7,066 nt of DNA from JBCBST01 sp039819115 (GTDB lineage: Bacteria > Bacteroidota > Rhodothermia > Balneolales > Balneolaceae). The translations under genes were made by a program, and so were the position numbers. Positions 6,100 to 7,066 of this stretch are shown here, in pieces. The notes under the pieces are model-generated. The model worked only from the letters and a program-made list of their open reading frames with translations, was not told the DNA's origin and ran no database searches. Each line of letters starts with the position of its first letter. Position 1 is the first letter of the stretch. The stretch spans positions 1 through 7,066 of the forward strand of contig JBCBST010000146.1 in assembly GCA_039819115.1 (NCBI GenBank), in the 5' to 3' direction.

Positions 6100-7066
6100 T
6101 TAAAAAGAGTGTCCAATTCCAAAGCTGAAATATACTCTTCGGTTGTTAAACCAGCCAACTTCCAAATCGTGGGCTCTGAAGGTAAAATCGAATCGGGCAA
6201 TAATATACTGCCAATCCAGACGCAGACCGAGTCCGCTACCCACAGCAATTTGTCGATAAAACTCGTCTATTTTAAATCTTCCCAATTCCACACCCTCCCG
6301 GTCATCTACATTTCTGAAGTCGTTACTGGGACCATACCAGATGTTTCCTGCATCAACATACCACGCCCCATGCCAGTCGGCTCCAAAAAGATTCCTAAAC
6401 ATAATTTGTCGCGTCTCTGTAAATGCGGCCAGCTTTATCTCGCCCCCGTTAATTCGTACTTCGTTCGCTGCAATACTCCCGGGGCCTAGCTGGAACGGAG
6501 CCCATCCACGGATGTCATTACTACCTCCGGCAAAGAATCTCCGGTTAAGAGGGATGAAGGTTGAACCCCCAAAGGGTTGAGCCAATCCGGCGTATACCCG
6601 CCAGGAAAACACCGACGAATTAGAAATGGGGACGTATTTACGGTAGTCTGCTGTAACCTTGAAAAACCGGCTGTAGGCAAGGGTGTTATCGCTGATATTG
6701 AACAATGAGGGAAGATTGCCTTCCAGGGTATCCGGGGTTACGATGAATCGGTCGAAGGCATAGGGTATATTCCCCCCGATGGCCAGCGAGTACTCACTGA
6801 AGTATCCATAATTTCGTTTAATCAGATCCGTGCGTTGGCTTCGAAAGCTGTATCTAATGGTGGATGAAATCTGAGGATCGAAGTCCTGAAGTACACGTTG
6901 TAGTTCCAGTGAACCGGCTCCGAATTCATCAATTAACGCATCGAGAAACTCACTGGATGGATTGGTATCCACAATATCGAGCTCAAACAAATCCAAATAA
7001 CTCGAGTAGCGTTGGTTGTGCGTTACCTCGTATCGGAAGCTTCCGATACGAGGTAACGCACAACCA
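6100..7066 (-). CDS. BamA/TamL-like outer-membrane barrel (surface antigen D15 family), 5'-truncated
   Basis: This is the C-terminal barrel part of a larger Omp85-family protein that inserts or translocates proteins at the outer membrane. The frame is open from the stop at 6100 past a TTG at 6996 to the right edge, so the gene start, with any signal peptide and POTRA domains, lies outside. The key Omp85 signature is RRFFAGGSNDIRGW (6502-6543) with its IRGW variant of the (V/I)RG(F/Y/W) lid motif, followed by QLGPGS, as in Bacteroidota TamL-type barrels. Other features are FRYEVTHNQRYSS at the N-terminal edge, alternating strands throughout, WYVDAGNIW late in the barrel, and a terminal strand VYFSFGIGHSF ending in Phe. 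The outer 27 bases (7040-7066) are the reverse complement of the preceding 27 and their translation should be ignored. Whether it is BamA, TamA or TamL cannot be settled without the N-terminus. Confidence 0.87.
   Translation of the reverse strand, partial: GCALPRIGSFRYEVTHNQRYSSYLDLFELDIVDTNPSSEFLDALIDEFGAGSLELQRVLQDFDPQISSTIRYSFRSQRTDLIKRNYGYFSEYSLAIGGNIPYAFDRFIVTPDTLEGNLPSLFNISDNTLAYSRFFKVTADYRKYVPISNSSVFSWRVYAGLAQPFGGSTFIPLNRRFFAGGSNDIRGWAPFQLGPGSIAANEVRINGGEIKLAAFTETRQIMFRNLFGADWHGAWYVDAGNIWYGPSNDFRNVDDREGVELGRFKIDEFYRQIAVGSGLGLRLDWQYIIARFDFTFRAHDLEVGWFNNRRVYFSFGIGHSF
7013..7066. repeat. Perfect 54-bp palindrome at the window end
   Basis: Bases 7013-7039 and 7040-7066 are exact reverse complements (27-nt arms, no spacer, centre AAG|CTT at 7037-7042). 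The palindrome ends at the last base of the window and lies inside the reading frame of the outer-membrane barrel gene. The inner arm encodes plausible barrel sequence (SFRYEVTHN), while the outer arm encodes nothing recognisable. It is most likely a fold-back artifact at a contig end. Confidence 0.95.

Noticed and set aside
6100..6996. Treating the TTG at 6996 as the start of a complete 298-residue barrel protein
   Set aside because: The frame stays open upstream and the preceding residues (FRYEVTHNQRYSSY) read as barrel sequence. Omp85-type proteins also need an export signal, which is absent here. The gene is truncated by the window.

Overview
The window looks like an ordinary chromosomal segment of a Gram-negative member of the Bacteroidota/FCB group, perhaps a Balneolia-like lineage. 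The lineage guess is inference. It rests on the outer-membrane barrel types (a TamL/BamA-like barrel and a Porin O/P-like barrel, both ending in Phe), on signal peptides ending in '-LAQ' or '-SAQ', on weak or A-rich ribosome binding regions, and on a Bacteroidota-type two-helix membrane protein of unknown function. Coding density is high. I see no tRNA, rRNA, CRISPR array, insertion sequence or phage gene.

Layout: positions 1-1677 are read on the + strand and hold the 3' part of a YceI-family gene, then, 18 nt later, a complete porin-like outer-membrane protein gene. A strong Rho-independent terminator (about 1705-1735) separates this pair from everything to the right, which is read on the - strand. 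In transcription order (right to left) the - strand genes are: a 5'-truncated BamA/TamL-like outer-membrane barrel (6100 to the right edge), a stand-alone cyclic-nucleotide-binding-domain protein (5545-6087), the 23S rRNA m5U methyltransferase RlmD (4132-5541), a two-TM protein of unknown function (3584-4105), an NAD(P)-dependent extended-SDR aldehyde/dihydroflavonol-reductase-like enzyme (2448-3473), and a second, exported YceI-family protein (1734-2363) that converges on the porin gene.

Functional grouping: the first four - strand genes are separated by only 12, 3 and 26 nt and probably form one transcript (barrel, CNB protein, rlmD, membrane protein). The SDR and second YceI genes follow larger gaps (110 and 84 nt), each holding an inverted repeat, and may be separately controlled. 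The left end forms an envelope module: two YceI-fold lipid-binding-type proteins flank an outer-membrane porin.

The window ends at its last base in a perfect 54-bp palindrome lying inside the barrel gene. It is more likely a contig-end fold-back artifact than biology, so the last 27 bases should not be trusted. I found no convincing new system. The most open biological questions are the CNB protein without a DNA-binding domain, the unknown membrane protein, and the YceI-porin-YceI arrangement.
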